A program made the translations under genes and the position numbers. Source: Phycisphaerales bacterium (GTDB lineage Bacteria > Planctomycetota > Phycisphaerae > Phycisphaerales > UBA1924). Taken from it: 64,000 nt of DNA. The DNA is taken from NCBI GenBank assembly GCA_020847175.1, contig JADLCM010000034.1, positions 1 to 64,000 of the forward strand. The letters are read 5' to 3'. The number at the start of each line of letters is the position of its first letter. Position 1 is the stretch's first letter. A model generated the notes under the pieces. The model saw only the letters and a program-made list of their open reading frames with translations. It did not search any database and was not told the origin of the DNA. Shown in pieces: positions 38,807 to 47,439 of this stretch.

Positions 38807-41002
38807 TCAGTTCGCGCCGGAAAGGCCGAGCTGCCAGCGCAGGAACATCTGCTGATCCGCCGCGTCGCGCACGCGGAGATCGAGCGGTTTTCCGCCGCCG
38901 TGCCCGGCGTCGCGATCGACCCAGAGCAGGATGGGCTGGGCGTCCTGGTCAGAGGCGCTGGCCCCCTGCAGGGCCGCGGCCATCTTGCGGGCGTGCATCG
39001 GGTGGACCCGTGCATCGTTCTCGCCGGCGGTGATGATCATGGCCGGATACTTCACGCCGTGACGGATGTTCTGATAGGGCGAGTACCGGGCGATGTACTC
39101 GAACTGGGCGGGGTCCTCGGCGCTGCCGTACTCGGGCACCCAGTAGCGTGCCATGAGGAAGTCCTGGTACCGGAGCATGTCCAGCAGGGGCACGCCGCAG
39201 ATCGCCGCCTTGAAGAGGTCGGGGCGCTGGGTGACGGCGGCCCCGACGAGCAGCCCGCCATTGGAGCCGCCGGAGCAGGCCAGGCGCGCGGGGGTGGTGT
39301 ACTTGTTGTCGATGAGCCACTCGCCCGCGCTGATGAAATCGTCAAAGACGTTCTGCTTGCGGTCCAGTCGTCCGGCCTCGTGCCAGGCCTTGCCGTATTC
39401 GCCCCCGCCCCGCAGGTTGGCCACGGCGTACACGCCCCCGTCCTCAACCCAGGTGTAGATCGTGCTGGAGAAGGAGGGCGTCATCGAGATGTTGAACCCG
39501 CCGTATCCGTAGAGGATCGTGGGGTTGTTGCCGTCGAGGCGCAGCCCCTTCCTGTGGACCACGAACATGGAGATCCGCGTGCCGTCTTTCGACGTGTACC
39601 AGACCTGCTTGACTTCCATGGAGTCCGGGTCCACCGGCACGTCGAGACGGTCCCAGAGGGTGCGTTCGCCGGAGGTCAGATCGACGTGATAGATCGAGTA
39701 CGGCGCGTTGAAACTGGTAAACGTGAGGAATGCCTCGGTGCGGTCATCGCTGGTGACCAGGCCGGCGGAACCGATGTTGGGCAGCTCCACATGCCCGCGT
39801 GGTGCGCCGCCGAGGTCCGTGAGTTCGATCACCGACGTTGCGTTCTTCAGGTACTCCGCCGCCAGCAGGCCGCGGGCGAGCGACACGCCCTTCAGCACGG
39901 CGTCCTTGCGCTCGGGGATGATTTCGACCCACTCGTCGCGGGCCGGATTGTTGAGATCGACCTTGAAGACCCGGCCGTTCGGCGCGCCGAGATTGGTTTC
40001 CAGGTAGAGCGTGTCCCCCGCGATGTTGCCGCTGCTCGCGGCCTGCTCCCCCACCACGACGGGAGTCTTGCGGAGTTCCCCGGTGCGGAACCACAGATCG
40101 AGGTCCGCGACCCACAGGTCGTTGTTCCGCGTGTCCGTGGAGTACCCGATCTGGAGCCAACGCCCGTCGCGGCTGGGCGCGGCCCACGGCCCGTAGGTTG
40201 TGCTGAGCTGCTGCAGACGGGCCGCGTCGTACCCCGACCCCGCGTACAGCGCCTCAAGATCGAGCTGGGAAACGAGCAGCGGATCCTGCCTCCAATGATT
40301 GCCCAGCGTGTGGTAGCGCACCTCGCCGGAGTACGGGTTGGAGACGTCACGGAGGGGACGGTAGAAGAAACCCTTGCCGTCGGGCATCCACCCGAGGAAA
40401 CTGACCTTGCCCGGAATCTCGTCCGCCAGCCAGGCGCCTGACTCGACATCCATGACATACAGCGTCGAGTTCTCATCGCCCGCCTTGTAAAGCCCGAATG
40501 CCAGCAGCGTTCCATCCTGGTTCGGCACATACCACGACACCGTCACCAGGCCCTTCGCGTCCAGCGTGTTCGGGTCAATGAGCACTCTCGGCTCGCCCGA
40601 GAGCCCGTGGCGCACCATCACCACCGACTGCGGCTGGGTGCCCTCGCGGCGCCCGTAAAAATAGTTGTCCCGGGCCATGATCGGCGCCGAGACCGAGCCG
40701 ACCTCCAGGAACCTCCGCAGCCGCGCTTCGTACGCCTCTCGCCCGGAGATCGCGTCAAGCACGCCGCGCGTGTAGGTGTTCTGCGCGTCCGTCCACGCGG
40801 CGACCTCGTCGGTCATCTTGCCCATCGCGGCGGGGTCGGAGTTGTCTCCCTCGAGCCATCGGTAGTCATCGGTGAACGAACGTCCGTGCACGCTCTCGGT
40901 CACCGGGCGCTTCGCCGTCGCCGGCGGCGCCCCGAGCGCGCGTGCCTCGCACACAAGGCCCAACATCACGACCCACGCTCCGCACCTCAAACCTGCACGC
41001 AT
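38807..41002 (-). CDS. exported prolyl oligopeptidase family serine peptidase
   Basis: S9 serine peptidase cleaving short peptides after proline. The 731-residue protein has a signal peptide (MRAGLRCGAWVVMLGLVCEA), the seven-blade propeller (about 70-430), and the alpha/beta hydrolase domain with nucleophile serine in GGSNGGLL near 579, Asp in GENDARV near 660 and His in DAGHGGG near 699. GGAGG lies 6 nt before the ATG at 41002. Upstream in-frame codons are not coding. It is followed by the TMEM175 gene after about 95 bp. Confidence 0.92.
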   Translation of the reverse strand: MRAGLRCGAWVVMLGLVCEARALGAPPATAKRPVTESVHGRSFTDDYRWLEGDNSDPAAMGKMTDEVAAWTDAQNTYTRGVLDAISGREAYEARLRRFLEVGSVSAPIMARDNYFYGRREGTQPQSVVMVRHGLSGEPRVLIDPNTLDAKGLVTVSWYVPNQDGTLLAFGLYKAGDENSTLYVMDVESGAWLADEIPGKVSFLGWMPDGKGFFYRPLRDVSNPYSGEVRYHTLGNHWRQDPLLVSQLDLEALYAGSGYDAARLQQLSTTYGPWAAPSRDGRWLQIGYSTDTRNNDLWVADLDLWFRTGELRKTPVVVGEQAASSGNIAGDTLYLETNLGAPNGRVFKVDLNNPARDEWVEIIPERKDAVLKGVSLARGLLAAEYLKNATSVIELTDLGGAPRGHVELPNIGSAGLVTSDDRTEAFLTFTSFNAPYSIYHVDLTSGERTLWDRLDVPVDPDSMEVKQVWYTSKDGTRISMFVVHRKGLRLDGNNPTILYGYGGFNISMTPSFSSTIYTWVEDGGVYAVANLRGGGEYGKAWHEAGRLDRKQNVFDDFISAGEWLIDNKYTTPARLACSGGSNGGLLVGAAVTQRPDLFKAAICGVPLLDMLRYQDFLMARYWVPEYGSAEDPAQFEYIARYSPYQNIRHGVKYPAMIITAGENDARVHPMHARKMAAALQGASASDQDAQPILLWVDRDAGHGGGKPLDLRVRDAADQQMFLRWQLGLSGAN

Positions 41003-41311
41003 GTACCACCTCCACGGTCCCCCGGGCCCCGGCACGCGAGGCCCCAGCGCGGCTCTCGCAGCGCGCGAAGCAGTATACGGCCGGCGCTGTTTTGGGTGGC
41101 AGGGGCTGAAGGGGAGAAGACCAACGAACCAAAGCGCCAAACGGCCCAAAGGCCAAAGAGCCAAGGCGCCGGAGGGCACTGACACACGAACTCAAGTTGA
41201 GTGGACCGAGGCAGATGGCGAAAGAGGGTGCGGGTCACGGAGCGGCAGAGACCGACGGCGAGACCCCCGGATGGGTCCTTCCCTCGTCATGCACAGCCGG
41301 CCACGCGCAGC
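41003..41311. other. intergenic region with roughly 8-nt periodic CCAA pattern
   Basis: The 309-bp gap between two minus-strand genes contains CCAA at 41121, 41129, 41137, 41146, 41153 and 41161, that is every 7-9 nt over about 45 bp. On the minus strand this reads as TTGG repeats. No gene is evident. The left part must carry the promoter and ribosome site of the prolyl oligopeptidase gene. Confidence 0.45.
41121..41164. repeat. degenerate tandem repeat, CCAA at 8-nt period
   Basis: Six CCAA units at spacings of 8, 8, 9, 7 and 8 nt with variable fillers rich in A, G and C. A similar but weaker CCAT/CCAC series occurs at 63636-63687. Origin and role are unknown. Confidence 0.5.
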
Positions 41312-42316
41312 TCATCCCGCTCTTGCCCAGGCCGTCACGCCGGACGCCGCGCCGAGCAAGCCGCGATTCCAGAACCAGCGCTTCAATGGCAGGTGGTGCT
41401 GGTAGATGATTTCGAGAACAGGCTCAGACTCACCGATCACTTCCGCGCTCAGGCCCGCGAGCGCGCCGAAGGTGCGCGACAGCTCCCGCGCCGAACGCTC
41501 TTCACGGCGCACCCACTCCGCGGCGTACGCCAGTTCTGGCGCCGCGAGAATATCGCGCCCGAAGATCGCCCGCGCGCAGGCGGGGTTGACCCGCGCGAGC
41601 CGACAGGCCTCGCGCCCCATCGTCTCCTCGCGCCGAAGATAGCCCTCGGGCTCGTACCGATGGTCGTGAAGGACGACCGCCCCCGGTCGATAGAGCACCG
41701 GCACTCCCCAGCGCGTTCGGATGTTGAACGCCCACTCAAGGTCTTCGTAGCATGGCGCACCGAGCGCCGGATTGAACCCGAGACGGGCAATCGTGGTCGG
41801 CACCGAGAGGTTGAGGGTCCAGGCGTGCCGGAATCCCCAGTCGTGCATCGGGTCGCGGGCCGCGTCTCCTGTCATGCGGTTGTAGAAGAACACCATCGAC
41901 GAACTGCGGACCAGTTTGTCGAAGAGGCGATCGGGCCGGCGGATCTTCCACGGCGCTGCGCCCAGGACCATCGCGGGCCTGCCCGCGAGTTCACGGTGAG
42001 CCCGGAGGTGCAACTCCAGGCAGGCGGGGTCAGGAACCACATCGTCGTTGAGCATCAGCGTGATCGGGGCGCGGCAGTGCGCCAGCAGCCCGTTGCGCAC
42101 CAGCCCCGGACCACCCTTGGGGAACTCAAAGATTCGCGCGTGAGGGAGCGCGGCAAGCGCGGCAGCACGTTCCCCTGAATCGGGCCCGTCCACCCCGATC
42201 AACACTTCAAACCGCCCGGGCGTAAGGTCCTGGCGCGCGAGCCCCGCGCAGCACTGCACCAACTGGTCGGGGCGGCCGCACGTCGGAATGATGACCGAGA
42301 GTTCCATTGGCGTCAT
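41312..42316 (-). CDS. family 2 glycosyltransferase
   Basis: GT-A fold sugar transferase of about 334 residues. The N-terminus is LSVIIPTCGRPDQLVQC; VLIGVDGPDSG and MLNDDVVPDP (metal-binding DD) follow, as in family 2. A region around CYEDLEWAFNIR supplies a catalytic-type ED motif. No membrane segment is seen. The ATG at 42316 was taken; ATG 42307 (MELSVIIPT) is equally plausible and neither has a ribosome site. It starts opposite the leader of the thioredoxin gene. Acceptor and donor are unknown; a lipopolysaccharide or glycan role is inference. Confidence 0.82.
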   Translation of the reverse strand: MTPMELSVIIPTCGRPDQLVQCCAGLARQDLTPGRFEVLIGVDGPDSGERAAALAALPHARIFEFPKGGPGLVRNGLLAHCRAPITLMLNDDVVPDPACLELHLRAHRELAGRPAMVLGAAPWKIRRPDRLFDKLVRSSSMVFFYNRMTGDAARDPMHDWGFRHAWTLNLSVPTTIARLGFNPALGAPCYEDLEWAFNIRTRWGVPVLYRPGAVVLHDHRYEPEGYLRREETMGREACRLARVNPACARAIFGRDILAAPELAYAAEWVRREERSARELSRTFGALAGLSAEVIGESEPVLEIIYQHHLPLKRWFWNRGLLGAASGVTAWARAG

Positions 42317-42438
42317 ATCGGCTCGATAGCCTCGGGGCGGCAACTTCGCGGCTGGGTCCGGCGGAATACCGGGGGGGGGTGACCGGGTTGGAACCCAGCG
42401 CCGGCGAAATCTCCGGCCGGAAAGAAAGGGACACTGCC

Positions 42439-42888
42439 GTGCCCGCGCGAACCCTCAAACAGGTCGTTTTTCCCCTCGTGGTGCTGGGGGTGCTCGCCGT
42501 CGCGTACATGGCGCGGGCCAAACCCGCCAAGGCCCCGATGCCCGAGGTGTTCGCGGCGGGGGTACGCCTGGATGACGCGCTCGCCCGGTCGGAGCGCGAA
42601 GGCAAGCCCGTGTTCGTTTTCGTAACCGCGGACTGGTGCGGGCCTTGCCAGGTCTACAAGCGCGGCGCGCTCAGCGACGACAGGGTGACCTCGCTCATCC
42701 AGAATTCCATGATCCCGGTCTATGTCGATGTGGACCGGGACACGGGGATGACCGATCGACTCGGGCGCATGGGGCTCCGAATCAAGGGCGTGCCAACCAC
42801 CGCGCTCGTCGAGGGCGGGGCGATCACGCGCTCGTTCGCCGGAGGAGTCTCCGCCGATGCGCTGCTGAGCTGGATGAAAGGGTCGTGA
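42439..42888 (+). CDS. membrane-anchored thioredoxin-like protein
   Basis: Thioredoxin-fold protein of 149 residues with an N-terminal membrane anchor (about 7-24) and the redox motif WCGPC (Cys67, Cys70). The fold is completed by the cis-proline text KGVPTTALVEGG. It resembles exported reductases that deliver electrons to cytochrome maturation or disulfide repair. The start is a GTG at 42439 with AGGG 8 nt upstream. Downstream it converges on nuoA with a 26-bp gap. Confidence 0.82.
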   Translation: MPARTLKQVVFPLVVLGVLAVAYMARAKPAKAPMPEVFAAGVRLDDALARSEREGKPVFVFVTADWCGPCQVYKRGALSDDRVTSLIQNSMIPVYVDVDRDTGMTDRLGRMGLRIKGVPTTALVEGGAITRSFAGGVSADALLSWMKGS

Positions 42889-42914
42889 ACCGGCAGCGCC
42901 GACGCTGCACGGAT

Positions 42915-43310
42915 TCAGTCGAAGCGGAATACGCCCTTGCGGTAGCCGTATACATAGGCCACGACTGTCGTGAACAGGAAGAAGAGAATGCGCCAGAACC
43001 AGATCACCCGGTCCGGGTCGGACATCGCGAGGTTGGGGTACGTCGCGGCCCAGGGATAGAGAAAGACGATCTCCACGTCAAACACGAGAAAGACCATGGC
43101 GATCAGGTAGAACCGCACGTTGAACCGCTTGCGGGCGGTGCCCACGGGGTTCATGCCTGATTCATACGTCAGGCCCTTGGTCTTGCCGGGGCGCTTCGGC
43201 CCGATGAGCAGCGTGCCGACGATGTTGATCGCGGCGAAGGTTGCCGCCATGAGTACTACGACCATCAGCGGCAGGTAGGAACTCAGGTTGACTTCGCCCA
43301 GCGTGCTCAT
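42915..43310 (-). CDS. nuoA: NADH-quinone oxidoreductase subunit A
   Basis: Membrane subunit of respiratory complex I, 131 residues with three hydrophobic segments (about 11-37, 68-88 and 101-122). Family text is TYESGMNPVGTARKRFNVRFYLIAMVFLVFDVEI, with the conserved acidic loop. nuoB and the rest of the nuo genes are not beside it, which is unusual because nuoA normally heads the operon. It is divergent from groEL1 across a 307-bp gap. Confidence 0.92.
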   Translation of the reverse strand: MSTLGEVNLSSYLPLMVVVLMAATFAAINIVGTLLIGPKRPGKTKGLTYESGMNPVGTARKRFNVRFYLIAMVFLVFDVEIVFLYPWAATYPNLAMSDPDRVIWFWRILFFLFTTVVAYVYGYRKGVFRFD

Positions 43311-43617
43311 CGGTGGCCCTCGGGGCGAGCATGATAGCGTGCGTTGAAGGAGTCGGCGCCCGGCCCGCCCGGCTCGGTGCCCGGCAGGGTCGCGGACTGC
43401 CGAAACGGCAGTCGGGCCGTCCGACCGGGTGGAAAAGTGTCAGCGGTCGGTCCGGTGCCCGCCCCCCAATCGCGCGCCGGGCAAGTCAGGCTCTCGGGGT
43501 TCGACGGGCTCGACTGGCACGCCAGTTGCCCCGGGAGGGGTGAGACGCTGCCGCGCCGTCGCGGGGCGCACCACCTGAAATCAAACCTCGCACCAACTAG
43601 AGAGTGGAGTCACGGGC
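43311..43617. other. divergent regulatory region between nuoA and groEL1
   Basis: The 307-bp gap holds two inverted repeats: GACTGCCG-AAA-CGGCAGTC (43395-43413, perfect 8-bp stem) and ACTGG-CACG-CCAGT (43513-43526). It also has CCTGAAATCAA (43574-43584), which recurs upstream of groES (47114-47124). I find no CIRCE element. These are candidates for operators; none is proven. Confidence 0.45.
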
Positions 43618-45339
43618 ATGGCTGTCAAGGAACTGGTGTTCGACATCGAAGCACGTCAGGCGCTGCTCGCGGGCGTGGAAAAACTGGCCCGGGCGGTGAA
43701 GAGCACACTGGGCCCGCGCGGGCGCAGCGCGGTGCTGGACAAGAGCTGGGGCGGCCCCACGGTGACCAAGGACGGCGTCTCGGTGGCCGAGGAGATCGAA
43801 CTCCAGTGCCGCGCCGAGAACATGGGCGCGCTCCTGGTCAAGGAAGCCGCGAGCAAGACCAGCGATGACGCGGGCGACGGGACGACGACGGCGACGGTGC
43901 TCGCCGAGGCGCTCTTCCGCGAGGGGCTCAAGGCGATTGCCTCGGGCGTCGACGCCAACGCCCTGGTGCGCGGGATGAAGGCGGCGGTGTCGCTGGCGTC
44001 CGCGAGCATCGACGAGATGGCGACGCCGGTGAAGGGCAAGGCCGACATCCAGAACGTCGCGGCGATCAGCGCCAATAACGACGCCGAGATCGGGAAGATC
44101 ATGGCCGACGCCTTTGACAAGGTGGGCAAGGACGGCGTGATCACGGTCGAAGAAGGCAAGGGCCTGGAGACGGAAGTGACCGTTGTCGAGGGCATGCAGT
44201 TCGACCGCGGATTCCTCAGCCCCAACTTCGTCACCAACCCCGACGACATGAAGGTCGAGATTGAGAAGTGCCTCGTGCTCGTCCACGAAGACAAGATCGA
44301 GAGCGTGGGCAAGCTCGTGCCCCTGCTCGAGAAAGTGATGCAGGCCAAGAAGCCGCTGCTCATCATCGCCGAGGATGTCACGGGCGAGGCGCTTTCGACG
44401 CTGGTCATCAACAAGCTGCGCGGCACGCTGCAGGTCGCCGCGGTGAAAGCCCCGGGGTACGGCGACCGGCGCAAGGCGATGCTCGAGGACATCGCGATCC
44501 TGACCGGCGCCGAGGCGGTGATGAAGGACGTGGGCACCGAGCTCGACAAGGTCGAACTCCGCCAGCTCGGCATGGCAAAGAAGATCGAGATCGACGCGGA
44601 CAACACCACGATCATCGAGGGCGCGGGCGAGACGAAGGCGATCCAGGCCCGCATCGAGCAGATCCGGCGCGAGATCGGCGAGGTGACCAGCGACTATGAC
44701 CGCGAGAAGCTCCAGGAGCGCCTCGCGAAGCTCGCGGGGGGCGTGGCGCAGGTGCAGGTGGGCGCGGCCTCCGAGGCCGAGCTCAAGGAGAAGAAGGCCC
44801 GCATCGAGGATGCGCTGCACGCGACCCGCGCCGCCCAGGCCGAGGGCATCGTGCCCGGCGGCGGGGTGTCGTTCATCCGCGCCCGCGCGGCGATCGAGAA
44901 GAGCAAGGAATGGAAGAGCGTCTACGGCAAGGCCAAGGACGTGACCAGCGATGACATCGGTCAGGCGAAGTACGACTACGCCTGCGGCATGAACGTCGTG
45001 TGGACCGCCCTCGCCGTGCCTCTCAAGACCATCGCGGAGAACGCGGGGGAAAAGGGCAACGTCGTCGTCAGCAAGGTGACCGAAAACGACAAGGCCAACT
45101 TCGGCTGGAACGCCCTCTCCGGCGAGTATGGCGACCTGCTGGCGCAGGGCGTCATCACCCCGGCGAAGGTGGACCGGAGCGCGCTGCAGAACGCCGCCAG
45201 CGTGGCCACCGTGCTGCTCTCGGCGGACTGCATCATCACGGAGAAGCCCGAGGAGAAGAAGCCCGGCGGCCACGACCACGGGCCCGGCGGGATGGGTGGA
45301 ATGGGCGGCATGGGAGGCATGGGCGGGATGGACTTCTGA
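43618..45339 (+). CDS. groEL: chaperonin GroEL, copy 1 (with GGM tail)
   Basis: ATP-driven folding chamber subunit, 573 residues, longer than the usual 545. Motifs present: [11 protein letters not shown] (ATP/Mg site with Asp87 equivalent), [11 protein letters not shown] (Asp398 equivalent), [13 protein letters not shown]. There is an insertion near residues 430-450 ([21 protein letters not shown]). The C-terminus is a repeated glycine-methionine tail ([14 protein letters not shown]) as in E. coli. It is not adjacent to groES; a shared motif lies upstream of both. Its stop overlaps the next ORF (TGATG). Confidence 0.93.
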   Translation: MAVKELVFDIEARQALLAGVEKLARAVKSTLGPRGRSAVLDKSWGGPTVTKDGVSVAEEIELQCRAENMGALLVKEAASKTSDDAGDGTTTATVLAEALFREGLKAIASGVDANALVRGMKAAVSLASASIDEMATPVKGKADIQNVAAISANNDAEIGKIMADAFDKVGKDGVITVEEGKGLETEVTVVEGMQFDRGFLSPNFVTNPDDMKVEIEKCLVLVHEDKIESVGKLVPLLEKVMQAKKPLLIIAEDVTGEALSTLVINKLRGTLQVAAVKAPGYGDRRKAMLEDIAILTGAEAVMKDVGTELDKVELRQLGMAKKIEIDADNTTIIEGAGETKAIQARIEQIRREIGEVTSDYDREKLQERLAKLAGGVAQVQVGAASEAELKEKKARIEDALHATRAAQAEGIVPGGGVSFIRARAAIEKSKEWKSVYGKAKDVTSDDIGQAKYDYACGMNVVWTALAVPLKTIAENAGEKGNVVVSKVTENDKANFGWNALSGEYGDLLAQGVITPAKVDRSALQNAASVATVLLSADCIITEKPEEKKPGGHDHGPGGMGGMGGMGGMGGMDF

Positions 45340-45638
45340 TGAGACGCAAGTACCGAGCCACCTGGCGAAGAGGCGGACCAGCCGGGGAACCCGGCTTGGC
45401 GCTCGACGTGAGTGTCGAGGAGTCGGGACAGAGCTCCTACATGCCGAGCCCGGTGATTGGCCCGCGTTCGGAGCAAACCCTGGGGCGCTACATGAGCAGG
45501 GCAGTGGTGGTCCACGGCAAGTTCGAGGTGTCGCCGAATGGTTCGGATGAAGAACTCAAGCGTTCCCTTCAGTCCACGATCAGCGTGAGGCTGGGCGGGG
45601 CCGCGTACGTTGACAGTCTTCGACGTTTGTATCTCTGA
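45339..45638 (+). CDS. small hypothetical protein overlapping the groEL1 stop
   Basis: A 99-residue reading frame whose ATG shares one base with the groEL1 stop (TGATG). I do not recognise it. It begins very basic ([12 protein letters not shown]) and ends with a short hydrophobic turn. It lies directly before a toxin/antitoxin-like pair and might be a third member, but base composition and length do not exclude a chance frame. No membrane segment or domain is apparent. Confidence 0.35.
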   Translation: MRRKYRATWRRGGPAGEPGLALDVSVEESGQSSYMPSPVIGPRSEQTLGRYMSRAVVVHGKFEVSPNGSDEELKRSLQSTISVRLGGAAYVDSLRRLYL

Positions 45639-45653
45639 CTGAGACGCTCACGC

Positions 45654-45938
45654 ATGAACCTCCGTTTTTACATCGATCCCGCGAGGGGCGTCGCCCACTG
45701 CCAGGCTCACGGGGTCACCGACGAGGAAGTGCGTCAGGCGATGCTCCGTCCCGGTGAAGACCGACCGGCCCGAGACGGGGCTCGCAGCGCGATCGGACGA
45801 ACTCAGGCGGGAAGACTCATCAGAACGATCTACATCCCGGACAGGAACGACGACTCGTGCTTCGTTGTGACAGCGTACGAGCTCACAGGCAAGCCGCTGC
45901 AGGCATTTCGGCGCCGTCAGCGCGGGACGAAACGATGA
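45654..45938 (+). CDS. DUF4258-like protein (putative toxin)
   Basis: Protein of 94 residues resembling the DUF4258/RelE-like toxin group: N-terminal FYIDPARGVAHCQAHGVTDEEVRQAML, central EDRPARDGARSAIG, and a beta-strand end (RLIRTIYIPDRNDDSCFVVTAY). Its stop overlaps the next gene's start (ATGA), the usual toxin-antitoxin arrangement, though here toxin-first. Assignment rests on pattern and context, so function is unproven. Confidence 0.5.
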   Translation: MNLRFYIDPARGVAHCQAHGVTDEEVRQAMLRPGEDRPARDGARSAIGRTQAGRLIRTIYIPDRNDDSCFVVTAYELTGKPLQAFRRRQRGTKR

Positions 45939-46186
45939 CCAAAAAGAAACCACAGACTGGCACGACAAACCGATTCCCCGCCGGGTACTCGGACGAACGG
46001 GTCCGCGCCATCATCCACCACTACGAGTCGCAAACGCCCGAGCAGGCCTTGCAGGAGGATGAGCGCACGCTCGCTGCAGCCGGGCAGACGCTGATGGTGG
46101 TGCCGATTGATCTTGTGGGAGAAGTCGCGATGCTCATTGCGTCGCATCACTCGAGGGGCGCGAAGCCTCCTCGCAAGACCGCGTAA
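45935..46186 (+). CDS. putative antitoxin partner of the DUF4258-like protein
   Basis: Protein of 83 residues starting within the stop of the DUF4258-like gene (ATGA overlap). It contains RFPAGYSDERVRAIIHHYES and EDERTLAAAGQTLMVVPIDLV, an acidic helical profile like many small antitoxins or DNA-binding partners. I do not recognise a named family. The tight pairing is the main support. Confidence 0.45.
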   Translation: MTKKKPQTGTTNRFPAGYSDERVRAIIHHYESQTPEQALQEDERTLAAAGQTLMVVPIDLVGEVAMLIASHHSRGAKPPRKTA

Positions 46187-46267
46187 CTGAGCCCGTGTGG
46201 GGGCGGCCCCATGACGTTGCGCCTTCGCGTCGAGCCGAGCATCGCATGAGTTGGCTAGGGACTGAAC

Positions 46268-47065
46268 TTGACTATCGTTGACTCCATCTTGCCTTCCCTT
46301 CATCTGCTCGCGGACACGGGCGAGACCTCGCCCCTGCGCCAGTTCATCAACATCTTCCTGCACCTTGACCAGACGCTCGCCGACCTCATCCGCGACCACG
46401 GGCCCTGGGTCTACGCCATTCTCTTCGCGGTCATCTTCTGCGAGACCGGGCTGGTGGTGACGCCCTTCCTGCCGGGCGATTCTCTGCTCTTCACCGTCGG
46501 GGCCCTCTCCGCCCGCGACGACATCAACCTCAATGTCTGGCTGGCCGGGGGCCTGCTGCTCGCGGCGGCGATCCTCGGCGACGCCGTGAACTACGCCATC
46601 GGCAAGTTCATCGGGCCCCGGGTGTTCACGATGGAGCAGCCCAAGGGCCTCAGGGGCAAGATCCTCAACAAGAAGCACCTCGAACGCGCCCACGCGTTCT
46701 TCGAGAAGTACGGGGGCAAGGCGGTGGTCCTCGGGCGCTGGGTCCCCATCGTTCGCACCTTTGTGCCCTTCGTCGCCGGTGCCGGAGCGATGAAGTACCG
46801 CGTCTTCAGCCTCTACAACGTCATCGGCGCGCTCGCGTGGGTCGGCGTCTGCCTCGGGTGCGGCTACGCATTCGGGAACATTCCCTTCGTGCAGAAGAAC
46901 TTTGAGGTGATGGTGCTGGGCATCATCTTCGTTTCGCTCATCCCCATCGGCATCGAGGTCATGCGGGCCCGTGCCGAATCGAGGCGCGAAGCCCGGCTGC
47001 CGAACGCCGCCGACCCGCTCGCCCTTCCCCCCCGCGCGCCCGGAGCGCCTGCGGACACCCCGTAA
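46268..47065 (+). CDS. DedA family membrane protein
   Basis: DedA/SNARE-associated family protein of 265 residues. Members are transporters that flip undecaprenyl phosphate or other lipids and affect envelope stress resistance. Family text is FCETGLVVTPFLPGDSLLFTVGAL, GDAVNYAIGKFIG, and LGRWVPIVRTFVPFVAGAGAM, with about five hydrophobic segments. The start is a TTG at 46268, with GGGA about 9 nt upstream; no in-frame ATG fits better. It lies between the toxin-like pair and groES. Confidence 0.88.
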   Translation: MTIVDSILPSLHLLADTGETSPLRQFINIFLHLDQTLADLIRDHGPWVYAILFAVIFCETGLVVTPFLPGDSLLFTVGALSARDDINLNVWLAGGLLLAAAILGDAVNYAIGKFIGPRVFTMEQPKGLRGKILNKKHLERAHAFFEKYGGKAVVLGRWVPIVRTFVPFVAGAGAMKYRVFSLYNVIGALAWVGVCLGCGYAFGNIPFVQKNFEVMVLGIIFVSLIPIGIEVMRARAESRREARLPNAADPLALPPRAPGAPADTP

Positions 47066-47069
47066 CCCC

Positions 47070-47088
47070 CGGGCGGCGTCGCCGCCCG
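47070..47088 (+). terminator. terminator-like hairpin after the DedA gene
   Basis: CGGGCGGC, loop GTC, GCCGCCCG: an 8-bp stem starting 4 bp after the DedA stop. It lacks a T-run, so it may act as a transcript end or a processing site. TTGACA follows at 47091. Confidence 0.35.
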
Positions 47089-47090
47089 TG

Positions 47091-47124
47091 TTGACACGCT
47101 CGTTTCGGTCACGCCTGAAATCAA
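47091..47124 (+). promoter_or_regulatory. candidate groES promoter and shared motif
   Basis: TTGACA (47091-47096) followed at 47114-47124 by CCTGAAATCAA, an 11-bp sequence also found 34 bp before the groEL1 ATG. No good -10 hexamer is at 17 bp, so the motif may be part of a non-standard promoter or an operator shared by the two chaperonin units. Confidence 0.3.
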
Positions 47125-47137
47125 GGAGCCAAGAACC

Positions 47138-47428
47138 ATGGCCGTGAAGCCTCTCGAAGACCGCGTTCTCGTCAAGCCCGTGGAGCAGGAGAGCAAGACC
47201 GCGTCGGGCCTGTACCTGCCCGAGTCCGCCAAGGAGAAGCCCGTGAAGGGCAAGGTTGTCGCCGCCGGCCCGGGCAAGCGCCTGGAGAACGGCAAGCGCG
47301 CCGACATGAGCGTCTCGGTGGGCGACACGGTCGTCTACGGCAAGTACGCGGGTACCGAGGTTGAGATCAAGGGCGAGAAGCACCTGATCATCCGCGAGAG
47401 CGAACTCCTCGGCGTGGTGCAGGGCTGA
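47138..47428 (+). CDS. groES: co-chaperonin GroES
   Basis: Seven-subunit lid of the GroEL chamber, 96 residues. MAVKPLEDRVLVKPVEQESKTASGLYLPESAKEK contains the mobile loop; later text is VGDTVVYGKYAGTEVEI and LIIRESELLGVVQG. AAGGAG lies 8 nt before the ATG. It is followed, not by groEL, but by a sulfotransferase gene 12 nt on, then groEL2. Confidence 0.96.
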   Translation: MAVKPLEDRVLVKPVEQESKTASGLYLPESAKEKPVKGKVVAAGPGKRLENGKRADMSVSVGDTVVYGKYAGTEVEIKGEKHLIIRESELLGVVQG

Positions 47429-47439
47429 ATGCAGCGCGC

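Noticed and set aside
38771..40441. 556-codon plus-strand frame opposite the prolyl oligopeptidase
   Set aside because: The minus-strand gene has complete catalytic motifs, signal peptide and ribosome site; this frame has none.
43311..43617. CIRCE/HrcA operator expected near groEL1
   Set aside because: No TTAGCACTC-N9-GAGTGCTAA-like inverted repeat is present in this gap, nor upstream of groES, groEL2 or clpB.
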